From: an uncultured Methanobrevibacter sp.
Lineage (GTDB): Archaea > Methanobacteriota > Methanobacteria > Methanobacteriales > Methanobacteriaceae
DNA: 64,000 bases
NCBI RefSeq assembly: GCF_902764455.1
Contig: NZ_CACWVY010000018.1
Span: 1 to 64,000 of the forward strand
Direction: 5' to 3'
Shown one piece after another: positions 1 through 8,862 of the stretch (the first letter of the stretch is position 1; each line of letters opens with the position of its first letter). Under the pieces are notes generated by a model that ran no database searches, was not told where the DNA came from, and was given only the letters and a program-made list of their open reading frames with translations. Position numbers and translations under genes: made by a program.

Positions 1-291
1 ATGTTATTCACATATAAAAAAAGTTGAGTGAGAGCATTTGATAAGTAAAATTTTTCAAAATGTGATAAGTGGAACAACTATTTCATGAGTCATATTGATA
101 TGTAACAAAGATTAATTTGATTTCTTTACTTTTAATATTTATATTTTTAATTTCATAGGTTTGATATTTATTTCTAATTTTCATATTGATTTTCATTTAA
201 CTGAAAACAATATTGATTTTATTATTTACTTTTCATTATACTGAAAACTTTATATGATAGTTATGATAAATTAATAATTATAAAAAGAAGT
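1..291. other. Non-coding upstream region
   Basis: No convincing gene was seen in this AT-rich stretch. Its only clear structure is the pair of inverted repeats annotated at 190-247. The left part could hold the tail of a feature lying outside the window. Confidence 0.4.
190..247. promoter_or_regulatory. Two copies of the inverted repeat TTTTCA-N6-TGAAAA
   Basis: Two perfect dyads, TTTTCA-N6-TGAAAA, lie at 190-207 and 230-247, with centres 40 bp apart. They sit 50 to 110 bp upstream of the AAA ATPase start. Equal spacing inside each copy and equal arms suggest a dimeric DNA-binding protein. The binder is unknown. The region is AT-rich, so one such dyad could occur by chance; two identical ones are less likely to. 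Confidence 0.45.
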
Positions 292-300
292 GTGATTTTA

Positions 301-1503
301 ATGATTATTCAAAGAAAAGATTATATTGATAAAATCAATCCCTTTATAAATAAACATATCATTAAAGTTTTAATAGGAACAAGACGTTCTGGAAAGTCAA
401 CCATATTAAAACAAATTATTGATTCATTAATAAAACAAGGAATACCTGAAGATAATATTGTCTGGATCAACTTTGAATTAAGTGATTATTTTGAAATAGA
501 CAATATTAAAAAGCTTGAAGAGTTCATATCTCATAAAACTGAAAATATTGAAGGCAAAATTTATCTGTTTTTTGATGAGATACAGGTTGTTCCCCAATGG
601 GAAAAATTAATCAACTCTTACTTTGCAAAAGAAAATTATGACATATACCTTACTGGATCAAACTCAAAATTATTGTCTGGAGAATTTGCCACATATTTAT
701 CTGGCCGTTATGTCGAATTAAACATATATTCATTTTCTTTTAGGGAATATCTTGATTACTATGAAATTACTTCTGATTTTAAATCTCATTTTTATAGATA
801 TTTGGAAGATGGGGGTATGCCTTCAACATTTGACTATAGTGGCGATGATAAAAGATTAATTCTAATGGATTTATACAATTCTATTGTCCTTAAAGATATA
901 ATTCAAAGAAATAATGTTAAAAATGTCGACTTGTTGGAAAGGATTATGAGATTTGTAATGTATAACATTAGCCAGCCATTTTCCGCAAATAAAATTCATA
1001 AAAGACTAAAGCAGGATATGGTAAACTTATCTGTAAATACAATTTACAATTATCTGAAATTCTTTGAAAATGCATGCCTGATTTATCAGGTAAAGCGCGA
1101 AGATTTACAGGGTAAAAGAATATTAAAATATGATGAAAAATATTATCTATGTGATTTGGGTTTTAGACAGGCAATAATAGGAAACAATCAACGGGATATC
1201 ACTCGTGTAATCGAAAATATTGTTTATTTGGAACTTTTAAGAAGAGGATATGAAATCACCATCGGCAAAGTTGATAGCCTGGAAGTGGATTTTGTATGCA
1301 AAAAACAAAACAAACTCATTTACATTCAAGTTTCTTATTTATTGGCAAGTGAAGAAACTGTTGAAAGAGAATTTAAACCATTAAAGAGTATTCAAGATAA
1401 TTATCCAAAATACGTAATAACCATGGATGATGTGGATATGTCTCATGATGGAATAATTCATTTGAATTTAATTGATTTTTTAAGGGATAATGAAGTGATT
1501 TAA
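301..1503 (+). CDS. AAA family ATPase with C-terminal DUF4143 domain
   Basis: The N-terminal AAA domain has a Walker A motif (GTRRSGKST, about residues 26-34) and a Walker B motif (IYLFFDEIQ). Both the order and the 400-residue length fit the ATP-binding protein/DUF4143 family, common in methanogen and anaerobe genomes and often linked to accessory regions. The C-terminal half, with 'VDSLEVDFVCKK' near residue 325, looks like the nuclease-fold DUF4143 region. The cellular role is not known. ATG at 301 is preferred over GTG at 292 because the GTG falls inside the only ribosome-binding-like stretch (GAAGTGTGAT). The gene stands alone, behind two inverted repeats and ahead of a long hairpin. Confidence 0.85.
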   Translation: MIIQRKDYIDKINPFINKHIIKVLIGTRRSGKSTILKQIIDSLIKQGIPEDNIVWINFELSDYFEIDNIKKLEEFISHKTENIEGKIYLFFDEIQVVPQWEKLINSYFAKENYDIYLTGSNSKLLSGEFATYLSGRYVELNIYSFSFREYLDYYEITSDFKSHFYRYLEDGGMPSTFDYSGDDKRLILMDLYNSIVLKDIIQRNNVKNVDLLERIMRFVMYNISQPFSANKIHKRLKQDMVNLSVNTIYNYLKFFENACLIYQVKREDLQGKRILKYDEKYYLCDLGFRQAIIGNNQRDITRVIENIVYLELLRRGYEITIGKVDSLEVDFVCKKQNKLIYIQVSYLLASEETVEREFKPLKSIQDNYPKYVITMDDVDMSHDGIIHLNLIDFLRDNEVI

Positions 1504-1549
1504 CATCCTGGAAACCATACTCTTTTTAGGAAGTATGTCCTTTGTTAGG

Positions 1550-1578
1550 GAGTTTATCAACTCTGAGTTGATAAACTC
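1550..1578. terminator. 29-nt near-perfect palindrome, possible terminator
   Basis: GAGTTTATCAACTC and GAGTTGATAAACTC form a perfect 14-bp inverted repeat separated by a single T. It lies 47 bp after the AAA ATPase stop and is followed by a T-rich run (TTTTGGTTTTT). It may act as a transcription terminator, or be an inverted repeat left by a mobile element. Confidence 0.5.
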
Positions 1579-2002
1579 ATTTTGGTTTTTAAATAATTAT
1601 TTTGAAGATAGATAATACTTGTTTTTATTAAAAGTAGTAGATAATTCACCTACTTTTCGAGCATTATTTGTTCGCATTCTATCAAACAAAAATCGAAAAA
1701 GTAGTAGATAATTTGAAGTGTATTATGCCAACTCAACATGATGCTAGTTAAAAAGAACCAGAAGTTGCATAATCTTGATTCTCCTTTGTTGATTGGTGAT
1801 GTTAAAGATAATGATGTTGTAAAAAAGATTAGAGAACATTGTTTCATTGAAACTCACGAAAAAGTTCTACCACTTATGCATATTTTTCAATCAACTTTAT
1901 ACAAATATTTTGAATTAATATTCATGAAAAGAAAAAGTAGCTATTAATTATATATAATTTAAAAAAGTAAAATATTATTAATTAACATAATTGAGGTATT
2001 TT
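1579..2002. other. Intergenic region with direct repeat, possible decayed sequence
   Basis: A 16-bp direct repeat, AAAGTAGTAGATAATT, occurs at 1631-1646 and 1698-1713. The sequence CTACTTTTCG after the first copy is mirrored by CGAAAAAGTAG at the second. An open frame at 1738-1947 (69 codons, plus strand) has no recognisable domain and no good ribosome binding site. It may be the tail of a decayed gene. No function is assigned. Confidence 0.35.
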
Positions 2003-2353
2003 ATGAAAGGAGATGTATATTATGGTAAAGGTATAAGGGAGTTAAAAGATAGCCATCCTGACTTATTTGAATTGGTATCCAATATTAACGATACTGTATG
2101 GGATGGTAAGGTTTTAGATTACAAAACCCAAAAATTAATTGCTATTGGTATTACTGCTTCCCGTGCAGACCCAAGAGCCACCAAAAAGCAAATGAGAAGT
2201 GCTATTGAAGTATTGGGCATTACCAAAGAAGAAATTGTTGATGTTTTAAGAGTGGTTTTATTGACTTCAGGTATGCCTGCATTTTCCAAATCACTTCAAA
2301 TATTGAATAGTGTTACTGAAGCTATTGAAGAAGAAAGAGAAGATAAAGCTTAA
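2003..2353 (+). CDS. Carboxymuconolactone decarboxylase (CMD) family protein lacking the redox cysteines
   Basis: This 116-residue all-helical protein has the CMD/AhpD-like core ('LIAIGITASRADPRATKKQMRSA', shown here only as LIAIGITASRAD, then a helix with EVLGITKEEIVDVLRVVLLTSG). AhpD-type enzymes use a CxxC pair at the start of the second core helix; here no cysteine exists in the whole protein, so peroxidase activity of that kind is unlikely. Family members without cysteines are often annotated only as CMD-domain proteins. ATG at 2003 follows GAGGT with normal spacing; the upstream TTG at 1991 overlaps that site. A T-rich run follows the stop. It appears monocistronic. Confidence 0.8.
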   Translation: MKGDVYYGKGIRELKDSHPDLFELVSNINDTVWDGKVLDYKTQKLIAIGITASRADPRATKKQMRSAIEVLGITKEEIVDVLRVVLLTSGMPAFSKSLQILNSVTEAIEEEREDKA

Positions 2354-2369
2354 ATTCTTCTCTTAACAA

Positions 2370-2395
2370 TTTTTCTTTTTTATTTTTTTATTACC
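2370..2395 (+). terminator. T-rich terminator after the CMD gene
   Basis: Runs of T (TTTTTCTTTTTTATTTTTTT) start about 16 bp after the stop, as expected of archaeal U-tract termination. No strong hairpin precedes them. Confidence 0.4.
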
Positions 2396-2532
2396 TTTTA
2401 TGTATTATTTTCTAAGGCTGTTTATCATGCAGACAATTTTTAATTAATAATTGTTATCCATATTAGAATGTTAAATTTAAGATTGGTTGTGAATTTTTTT
2501 AGGGATTGTCGGGCTGAAAATATTTTTAGTTT

Positions 2533-3465
2533 TCAGCGTATTAGTGAGTAAATGATTTCGCCAATGAAAAATAGAATGAAACATACCATTCCAGGATTTA
2601 AAAGCATTGTTTTTATGGGATTTTTCAGGCTGATTTGTGTTTTACTGCCATTAAATTTAGCTTTTTTATACCTTCTAAGTCCGATTATTCCTACAAGAAA
2701 CGCTAAAAGTATAATTGCTAAATAAATTAATACAATTACTAAATTGGTTGCTGTGAATGTATTTGAAAGTAATGCTTGAGCACTTTCAGCTACAAACAGA
2801 CTAACAACGGATCCCATCAGATTTACAATTATGTGCAGTATTATTGTGTAGATTATTTTTCCGGTTTTTATGTATACATATGCAAAAAATCCACCCAATA
2901 GGAATGCATAAAAGAACTGGCTGAGGTTTCCGTGGAAAAATCCGAAAATAACTGCGGATAATATTATTGAAACTCTGGCACCATATTTTATTGTTCTGTC
3001 AACCAAAAGTTTTCTAAAGAATATTTCTTCAAATATCGGACCTATTATGCTGATTAATAGCAGGTTCAGCCAGATGTCTGATGAATTTATCAGGTTTTGA
3101 ACAGGATTTGAGATGTCTGTGTGGAAAATGCCTCCTATTGCTGTGGTAATTCCAAGTCCGATAATATTTCCAAGCCACATTAACGTAAATGTTACTGACA
3201 GGTAGAAAAGGAATGTTTTTACACTTATATTTTCCTTTTTCAGATTTTGCTTTTCTAATTTTTTCATCAAAAAGTATATGATTGGAAACGGCAGCACATA
3301 ATTGCAGATTGCAGATAATATTGTTAAAATATTGAAATTATTAAGCAAACTTCTGTTTGTCATGCCGACAACATTGATAACGATTATTTGAATTATCAAA
3401 GAGGATATTGCCAGTATCAAGTAATTGAATCCTATTTTTGAGAAGAATTTTTTGTGTATGTTCAA
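2533..3465 (-). CDS. CPBP family intramembrane metalloprotease (CAAX/ABI type)
   Basis: About eight hydrophobic segments are present, with the three signature motifs of the Rce1/CPBP family in order: EEIFFR (EExxxR), FGFFH (FxxxH) and HIIVN (HxxxN). These residues form the catalytic glutamate and metal site inside the membrane. The substrate is unknown; family members process prenylated or other membrane proteins and some confer bacteriocin immunity. The start is a TTG at 3465, backed by an AGGTGA ribosome binding site 4 bp upstream on the minus strand. The 310-residue length is normal. The gene is divergent from the ferredoxin gene. Confidence 0.85.
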   Translation of the reverse strand: MNIHKKFFSKIGFNYLILAISSLIIQIIVINVVGMTNRSLLNNFNILTILSAICNYVLPFPIIYFLMKKLEKQNLKKENISVKTFLFYLSVTFTLMWLGNIIGLGITTAIGGIFHTDISNPVQNLINSSDIWLNLLLISIIGPIFEEIFFRKLLVDRTIKYGARVSIILSAVIFGFFHGNLSQFFYAFLLGGFFAYVYIKTGKIIYTIILHIIVNLMGSVVSLFVAESAQALLSNTFTATNLVIVLIYLAIILLAFLVGIIGLRRYKKAKFNGSKTQISLKNPIKTMLLNPGMVCFILFFIGEIIYSLIR

Positions 3466-3590
3466 AGTTTCACCTAGTTATCATTATTTCCTTTTTCTTA
3501 GTATTTAATCCTATCCTTAAAAATTTAGGCATACCAAAAAATTTATATTTCATCTAAATAAATCAATAAGTATAACAAAATTAATGGGGT

Positions 3591-3872
3591 ATGCTATTGA
3601 GACATCGAAGAGGCAGTACTTCAGCGGGCCTTGAAATTGGTAAATTCATTTTTTCGGAATTATTGTCTGCAAAATACAAATCCCGTTGGCGTATTGGAAA
3701 TGATATTAAGCAATGTAGTTTGTGTGGCAAATGTGAACTTGTATGTGGATTTAATGCCATAAAAGTAAACTGGCACAATAAAACATGGATATTGAACAAT
3801 AGAGCATGTAATCAATGTCTGAGCTGTATTGTGTCATGTCCAAAGAGGTGTTTGTCTCAGGTTAGAATATAA
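3591..3872 (+). CDS. Small ferredoxin-like protein with two [4Fe-4S] motifs
   Basis: This 93-residue protein carries CSLCGKCELVC and CNQCLSCIVSCPKRC, two CxxCxxCxxxC motifs that should bind two [4Fe-4S] clusters. The first lacks the usual closing proline. The basic N-terminus (MLLRHRRGSTSAG, then GKFIFSELLSAKY) resembles the amphipathic leader of NuoI-like or energy-converting hydrogenase ferredoxin subunits, so it may dock on a membrane complex. No such complex is nearby. It probably transfers electrons to an unknown partner. The start ATG follows GGGGT. Confidence 0.75.
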   Translation: MLLRHRRGSTSAGLEIGKFIFSELLSAKYKSRWRIGNDIKQCSLCGKCELVCGFNAIKVNWHNKTWILNNRACNQCLSCIVSCPKRCLSQVRI

Positions 3873-4004
3873 TCTATTTTTGAAATGTTTACGGTATGAA
3901 ATGACCATATAAATTTTTCACACTTTTCTCTATTTTTCTTTTAAAGTTTTTATATTATGTTAACATAATTAATAATGTATAAAAATTTTTAGTTAAGTGA
4001 TGAG

Positions 4005-4754
4005 ATGTTAGACAATTATAAAAATAAATTTATTCCATTAATTCTGCCAATAATTTTAATTTTTATTTGGTATCTGCTTACTAATGGTTTAGGATTATTT
4101 TCTTCATATATACTGCCGGGTCCTTTGGATGTAGTAAATTCTGCATGGGTAGTTATTGAAAATGGTAAGCTTCTTACAAATACTATTGATACTTTATTTA
4201 AAGTATTTGCAGGTTTGATATTAGCTTCTGTAGTAGCTATTCCGCTTGGAATACTGCTTGGTTGGTATAAGACTTTAGAAGACATTTGTACTTTTGTAAT
4301 AAGTATTTTAAGACCAATTCCTCCTGTTGCATGGATTCCATTTTCAATCTTATGGTTTGGAATCGGTACAGTTCCTGCAGTATTTATTATATTTATGGGA
4401 TGTGTGTTCCCTATTTTGGTATATACCATTGATGGGGTTAAAAGAACTGACAAGGTTTTAGTAGAATCAGCTCAAACTTTAGGAGCTAATGATTGGAATG
4501 TTTTAAGACGTGTTGTAATGCCATCAACCGTTCCGTATATTGTTTCTGGTTTGAAAGTAGGTATTGGAATCGCTTTGATGTGTACCATTTCAGCGGAAAT
4601 GATAGGTTCAAGCAGCGGTCTTGGATACATGATTTTAACTGCAACCAATCTATTTGATACAGGTACTACAGTCGTTGGTATGCTGGTCATCGGATTAATT
4701 GGACTTGTGTTTGACTTTGTATTTACTAAAATTCAAAATAGGATATTCTGGTAG
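4005..4754 (+). CDS. ABC transporter permease, SsuC/TauC/ThiX-like
   Basis: This 249-residue protein has about six membrane segments and the EAA loop that contacts the ATPase ('ESAQTLGANDWNVLRRVVMP', residues about 155-175). It belongs to the BPD_transp_1 group that moves taurine, alkanesulfonates, nitrate or thiamine precursors. ATG at 4005 follows AAGTGATGAG. It is followed by its ATPase with the stop codon inside the next ribosome binding site, so the two are co-translated. No periplasmic-type binding protein gene lies next to it, so the substrate cannot be read from the locus. Confidence 0.85.
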   Translation: MLDNYKNKFIPLILPIILIFIWYLLTNGLGLFSSYILPGPLDVVNSAWVVIENGKLLTNTIDTLFKVFAGLILASVVAIPLGILLGWYKTLEDICTFVISILRPIPPVAWIPFSILWFGIGTVPAVFIIFMGCVFPILVYTIDGVKRTDKVLVESAQTLGANDWNVLRRVVMPSTVPYIVSGLKVGIGIALMCTISAEMIGSSSGLGYMILTATNLFDTGTTVVGMLVIGLIGLVFDFVFTKIQNRIFW

Positions 4755-4763
4755 GTGTTATGT

Positions 4764-5516
4764 GTGTCAATCGATGTTAAAAATATTAACAAATCCTTTG
4801 AAGGCAAAAAAAGTGATAAACTATCTGTTTTAGAGGATATAAATTTAAATATTAATGACGGTGAACTTGTCTGTCTTTTAGGTCCTTCCGGTTGCGGCAA
4901 AACAACTCTTTTAAGATTGATTGCCGGTCTTGATCAGCCTACCTCCGGAGAGATAGTTGCAAACGGTGAAGTTGTCAAAAAACCATCCGGTGACAGAGCA
5001 GTTATTTTTCAGCAATATTCGCTATTTCCATGGTTAACAGTATTGCAGAATGTAACTTTCGGTTTGGAGATGACAAAAAAAGGATCAAAAGAGGAAAATG
5101 TTGCAGCTGCAGAAAGATATCTTAAAAGTGTCGGTTTAATTGACTTTAAGGATAGCTATCCTCATGAACTTTCAGGTGGTATGAAACAGAGGGTTGCAAT
5201 TATTAGATCCTTGCTTAATCATTCACCTATCTTACTTATGGATGAGCCGTTTTCTGCATTGGATATGCAAAATAGACACAAGCTTCAAGAACAGCTTATA
5301 GGGGTTTGGAAAAGATTTGAAAATACAATCGTTTTTGTAACTCACGATGTTGACGAGGCAGTTTATCTTGCTGATAAAATAGTAATCATGGATAAAAATC
5401 CTGGTAAAATTGCATATATCGTTGATGTTGATATTGAAAGGCCAAGAAAAAGAGAATCTAAAGAGTTTATAGCTCTTCAGGAATCTATTGTTGAAAATTT
5501 AGATATGGGAGATTAG
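4764..5516 (+). CDS. ABC transporter ATP-binding protein, SsuB/TauB-like
   Basis: This is a complete ABC ATPase: Walker A GPSGCGKTT, Q-loop FQQYS, signature LSGGMKQR, Walker B ILLMDEPF and H-loop VTHDVDEA. It powers the preceding permease. Of the two GTG candidates, the one at 4764 (protein MSIDVKNINK) is preferred because AGGTG at 4753-4757 then sits at normal spacing; the GTG at 4755 is part of that site. The product is 250 residues. The pair resembles importers for sulfonates or pyrimidine/thiamine precursors; thiD is close by, but on the opposite strand. Confidence 0.85.
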   Translation: MSIDVKNINKSFEGKKSDKLSVLEDINLNINDGELVCLLGPSGCGKTTLLRLIAGLDQPTSGEIVANGEVVKKPSGDRAVIFQQYSLFPWLTVLQNVTFGLEMTKKGSKEENVAAAERYLKSVGLIDFKDSYPHELSGGMKQRVAIIRSLLNHSPILLMDEPFSALDMQNRHKLQEQLIGVWKRFENTIVFVTHDVDEAVYLADKIVIMDKNPGKIAYIVDVDIERPRKRESKEFIALQESIVENLDMGD

Positions 5517-5524
5517 TTTTTCTA

Positions 5525-5911
5525 CTAAATCTCATTCAATTCTTTTTTTATTTTTAAAATTTCATTTTTAATTATATTAACGCATTTTTCATCATTTTCA
5601 TTGATGCGCACAGTACATTCTGCTTTTAAATCATGTTTTTTTAATAATTGTTGCACATTTAAATTATATTCAACTGTGGCGTCTTTTGTTTTTAAAATAG
5701 TTTCAGGACAACAATTTTCACAGCCATTTACTGCAATTACTTTATTTTCTTTTGCAAGGGCAATGAATTTTTGATAATTCCCTCCGCTTGCAACGATGCA
5801 GCAATATTCGATATCGTCCTGTTCAATGCTTAAATCATATACGCTTGCTCTTGTAACTGCTCCACGGGGATTCATTCCACTGCAAGCGCATAATACTATT
5901 TTTTCACTCAT
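5525..5911 (-). CDS. DGC-domain (putative zinc-binding) protein
   Basis: This 128-residue protein is rich in cysteine: CACSG at the N-terminus, YCC near residue 37, and NGCENCC near 60. It matches the DGC family (putative zinc-binding domain), in which an Asp-Gly-Cys-like segment and other cysteines are proposed to bind metal. Function is unknown. In anaerobes such genes often sit near metal or sulfur handling genes. It lies 4 bp after thiD on the same strand, so it probably ends the proS-cofC-thiD transcript. Confidence 0.7.
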   Translation of the reverse strand: MSEKIVLCACSGMNPRGAVTRASVYDLSIEQDDIEYCCIVASGGNYQKFIALAKENKVIAVNGCENCCPETILKTKDATVEYNLNVQQLLKKHDLKAECTVRINENDEKCVNIIKNEILKIKKELNEI

Positions 5912-5915
5912 ACTA

Positions 5916-6650
5916 TCATAATTTAGCTATTAATGTTCCATAATTTCCATTTTCTATTCCCTCGTAAACATAATCCAGAGCATTTAGGATTGATGTTTTC
6001 AAATCATTGTCTTTTGCCAGATATGCAACAATGGCTGAAGAGAGATTACATCCTGTACCATGCAGATTGTCAGTTTCAATCAGGTCCTGTTTTTTAACGG
6101 TAATTTCACCGTCAATGCTTATGGTATTTATTCCGTCAAGATGGCCGCCTGTAATGATGCTGTTGCAGCATATTTTTTCGCAGGCTTTGATAGCATCTTC
6201 TTTGGTGTTAATGTTAATGCCGCTTAATTTTTCAGCTTCACTAATATTGGGTGTTGTTAAAATGGATTTTGGAAGCAGATATTTATTAAATGCATCAGCT
6301 AAATCCTCTTTGGTTAAATCTCCTCCGGAAGTTGCAACCATTACAGGGTCAACAACTGCTTTTAAATTGTATTGTCTGACCTTTTTGGAAACCAGTTTTA
6401 TAATTTCAGGTGAGTACAGCATTCCGGTTTTAATAAATTCAACTTCATAGCTTTCCATAACTGAATCTATTTGCTCTTCAATGTATTCTGGAGAAATTGG
6501 TAGTGCTGAAAAGAATTTATATGGATTTTGGGCAGTAAGTGCTGTTACAATCCCTGTTCCATAAACACCGATTGCCTGAAAAGTCTTTAAATCAGCAAAA
6601 ATTCCTGCTCCTCCTGACGGGTCAACACCGGCAATGCTCATCACTATCAT
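5916..6650 (-). CDS. thiD: Hydroxymethylpyrimidine/phosphomethylpyrimidine kinase
   Basis: ThiD phosphorylates hydroxymethylpyrimidine and then its monophosphate in thiamine synthesis. The ribokinase-like fold is evident from the N-terminal AGVDPSGGAGIFADLKTF motif, the GVYGTGIVTALTAQNP segment, and the C-terminal anion-hole motif DNLHGTGCNLSSAI (general base Asp/Cys loop). The 244-residue length is that of stand-alone ThiD; many archaeal forms carry an extra ThiN domain, absent here. The ATG directly abuts the cofC stop (no gap), consistent with an operon. Confidence 0.9.
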   Translation of the reverse strand: MIVMSIAGVDPSGGAGIFADLKTFQAIGVYGTGIVTALTAQNPYKFFSALPISPEYIEEQIDSVMESYEVEFIKTGMLYSPEIIKLVSKKVRQYNLKAVVDPVMVATSGGDLTKEDLADAFNKYLLPKSILTTPNISEAEKLSGININTKEDAIKACEKICCNSIITGGHLDGINTISIDGEITVKKQDLIETDNLHGTGCNLSSAIVAYLAKDNDLKTSILNALDYVYEGIENGNYGTLIAKL

Positions 6651-7325
6651 TTAATCAGCTCTGGTAACTTTCAGGCGTTCTGATCCACGGAAAGATTCAA
6701 CATTGACTTTAAGTTCTTTTAAGTATTGTCTGGTATGTGTTTTTTCGCCGTGTATCATGATTTCACCCAAATCTTCTGTGGTATTGACATCTAATGCCAT
6801 AAAGAATGAATCATGAACCTGGGGATTTAATTTTTTCTTTTCAGCAATTTGCACATGTTCTTTATAGCTGAATCCTTCATATCTTGTACGGATGGCCATA
6901 GGCTTCATTATAATCATATTTGTCCCGCCGCCTTTTGATGGAACAATTATAAAATCCAGATTTTTAGATGCATCAATCAGCATTTGAACATTTGTTTTGC
7001 CGATTAAAGGAATGTCACTAGGCACTATAATTATTTTCCTGGTTTTTCCTTTACATAATTTCATTGCCTGAGTTAATGCTTTGTTCAAATTGGAATTGTC
7101 ATTTTCTAGAATGGTATTCACATTCAAACTTTCTGCATAACTCAATACATCCTCATCACGGCTGATGATAAAAATTTTATCAACATGTTTTTTTAATGTG
7201 TCAGTTACATCACGAAGCATTGCCTTTAAAAGATTTTCTCTTTCTTCAGCAGATAAAAATGGAGAAAGTCTGGTTTTTGCATTATTGAATGTGGTAACAG
7301 GAATTATTGCATATATGTTATCCAT
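6651..7325 (-). CDS. cofC: 2-phospho-L-lactate guanylyltransferase (F420 synthesis)
   Basis: CofC activates 2-phospholactate with GTP to give lactyl-2-diphospho-5'-guanosine, the donor for coenzyme F420 made by CofD. The nucleotidyltransferase-A fold shows in the N-terminal AIIPVTTFNNAKTRLSPFLS (lysine of the phosphate loop), PSDIPLIG (metal-binding Asp) and PSKGGGTNMIIM. ATG at 7325 is chosen over GTG at 7334 because the GTG forms part of the AAGTGAT ribosome binding site. Product 224 residues. It lies directly between proS and thiD. Confidence 0.9.
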   Translation of the reverse strand: MDNIYAIIPVTTFNNAKTRLSPFLSAEERENLLKAMLRDVTDTLKKHVDKIFIISRDEDVLSYAESLNVNTILENDNSNLNKALTQAMKLCKGKTRKIIIVPSDIPLIGKTNVQMLIDASKNLDFIIVPSKGGGTNMIIMKPMAIRTRYEGFSYKEHVQIAEKKKLNPQVHDSFFMALDVNTTEDLGEIMIHGEKTHTRQYLKELKVNVESFRGSERLKVTRAD

Positions 7326-7334
7326 TTTAATCAC

Positions 7335-8738
7335 TTAATATGTTTTAGCTATTAAAGCAATGTATTTTGCATCTTCGCCGCTGGCGATGCATTTTCCTTC
7401 AGATACTTCTTCCTGAATACCTAAAATGTCATAACCTGTTTTTTCTTCAATTTCTTTTCCTACAGCTTCATCTCCGCACCAGTAGAATTTAACTACATTG
7501 CCTGCTTCAACAAGCTCGGAGATTTCATCAATGTTTTGTGTGAATTTGACATGTTCTTCCTGAAAGTTCCATGCGATTTCAGACAGGTTTTCATCGGATT
7601 TTTCAAGTAAATCTATAACGTTAGAAGCTAATGAATCATCTAAAGCGAGTTCTATTTTTTCTCCTTCATCTCTTCTCATTGCAATGGTAATGTTGTTTTC
7701 AAGGTCACGAGGTCCCAGCTCAAGTTTAAGAGGAGTTCCTTTAAGTTCCCAGTCATTGAACTTTTTACCCGGTCTTATGTCCCTGTCATCAATATTTACT
7801 CTAAGACCTGCATCCTCTAATTGTTCTTTGATTTGTGAGCATTTTGCCAGTACTTCCTCTTTTCCTTTTTTGAATAGAATTGGAATTATGGTTACTTGAT
7901 TCGGTGATACTTTAGGTGGTAATCTAAGTCCTTTTTCATCTCCATGAATTCCAATAACGGAAGCTATTACTCTGTCGGATACTCCTGCACAGGTCTGATA
8001 AACCAGTTTGTGCTGGCCGTCCTTATCTTCAAAGGTAATGTCAAAGGTTTTTGCAAAGGTCTGACCCAAATTGTGGATTGTACCAACCTGCAGGGTTTTA
8101 CCGTTAGGCATTATAACATCAAAAGCCATGGTGTAGTCCGCACCAGGGAACTTGTCCCATTCAGGCCTTTTTGAGATTAAATATGGAATTCCCAAATCAT
8201 CAAAGAACTCTTTATAGATTGCAATGAAATCCTGAATCTGTTCATCAGATTCCTCTTTTGTTGCATGTGCTGTATGAGCTTCTTTAAATGTGGTAATTTC
8301 CCTTACACGTATTAAAGGTCTTGTGTGTTTTGTTTCATATCTGAATGTATTTACAATTTGATAATATTTGATTGGAAGGTCAATGTGTGTTCTAATCCAT
8401 AATGCATACATAGGATAGATTGCAGTTTCACTGGTTGGTCTTAAAGCTAATTTTTCATTCAAAGGAGTTTGCCCTCCTTGTGTTACCCAGTATACTTCAT
8501 CTTCGAACCCTTTCACATGAATACCTTCTTTTGCAAGCTCAGTTTCAGGAACAAGCATTGGGAACAAAACTTCTTCATGGTCTTTGTCCAGTAATTTTTT
8601 GATAATGTTCATTGAGTGCTTTCTTATCTGAAAACCGTAAGGCATCCAAATTGCCATTCCTTTAATAGGATATCTTGAATCAGTAATATTTGCATTTTCT
8701 AAAATATCATGAAACCATTCGTCAAAATTTTCCACCAT
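7335..8738 (-). CDS. proS: Prolyl-tRNA synthetase (archaeal/eukaryotic type)
   Basis: This class II aminoacyl-tRNA synthetase charges tRNA-Pro. Motif 2 lies in the [17 protein letters not shown] segment, and the class-specific [17 protein letters not shown] precedes it. The C-terminus has an anticodon-binding domain ('[19 protein letters not shown]') and the zinc-binding-like tail with C422 and C454, ending in a tyrosine as usual for this type. At 467 residues it has the compact archaeal length and no bacterial editing insert. AAGGTGAT sits directly at the ATG, so GTG at 8735 is an alternative start. It is the first gene of proS-cofC-thiD-DGC. Confidence 0.93.
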   Translation of the reverse strand: MVENFDEWFHDILENANITDSRYPIKGMAIWMPYGFQIRKHSMNIIKKLLDKDHEEVLFPMLVPETELAKEGIHVKGFEDEVYWVTQGGQTPLNEKLALRPTSETAIYPMYALWIRTHIDLPIKYYQIVNTFRYETKHTRPLIRVREITTFKEAHTAHATKEESDEQIQDFIAIYKEFFDDLGIPYLISKRPEWDKFPGADYTMAFDVIMPNGKTLQVGTIHNLGQTFAKTFDITFEDKDGQHKLVYQTCAGVSDRVIASVIGIHGDEKGLRLPPKVSPNQVTIIPILFKKGKEEVLAKCSQIKEQLEDAGLRVNIDDRDIRPGKKFNDWELKGTPLKLELGPRDLENNITIAMRRDEGEKIELALDDSLASNVIDLLEKSDENLSEIAWNFQEEHVKFTQNIDEISELVEAGNVVKFYWCGDEAVGKEIEEKTGYDILGIQEEVSEGKCIASGEDAKYIALIAKTY

Positions 8739-8862
8739 ATCACCTTAAAATTTTATAACATTAAAATATCTGTTTTTAATATATATTAAATCTATTTAAA
8801 GAAAGTTATTTATAATTATTTTATACATATATAATATTGTATAATTTAATTTAGGAGATATT

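Noticed and set aside
1650-1847. 65-codon minus-strand frame
   Set aside because: Biased composition, no domain, no ribosome binding site.
4016-4453. 145-codon minus-strand frame inside the ABC permease
   Set aside because: A shadow of the permease gene with no ribosome binding site or recognisable domain.
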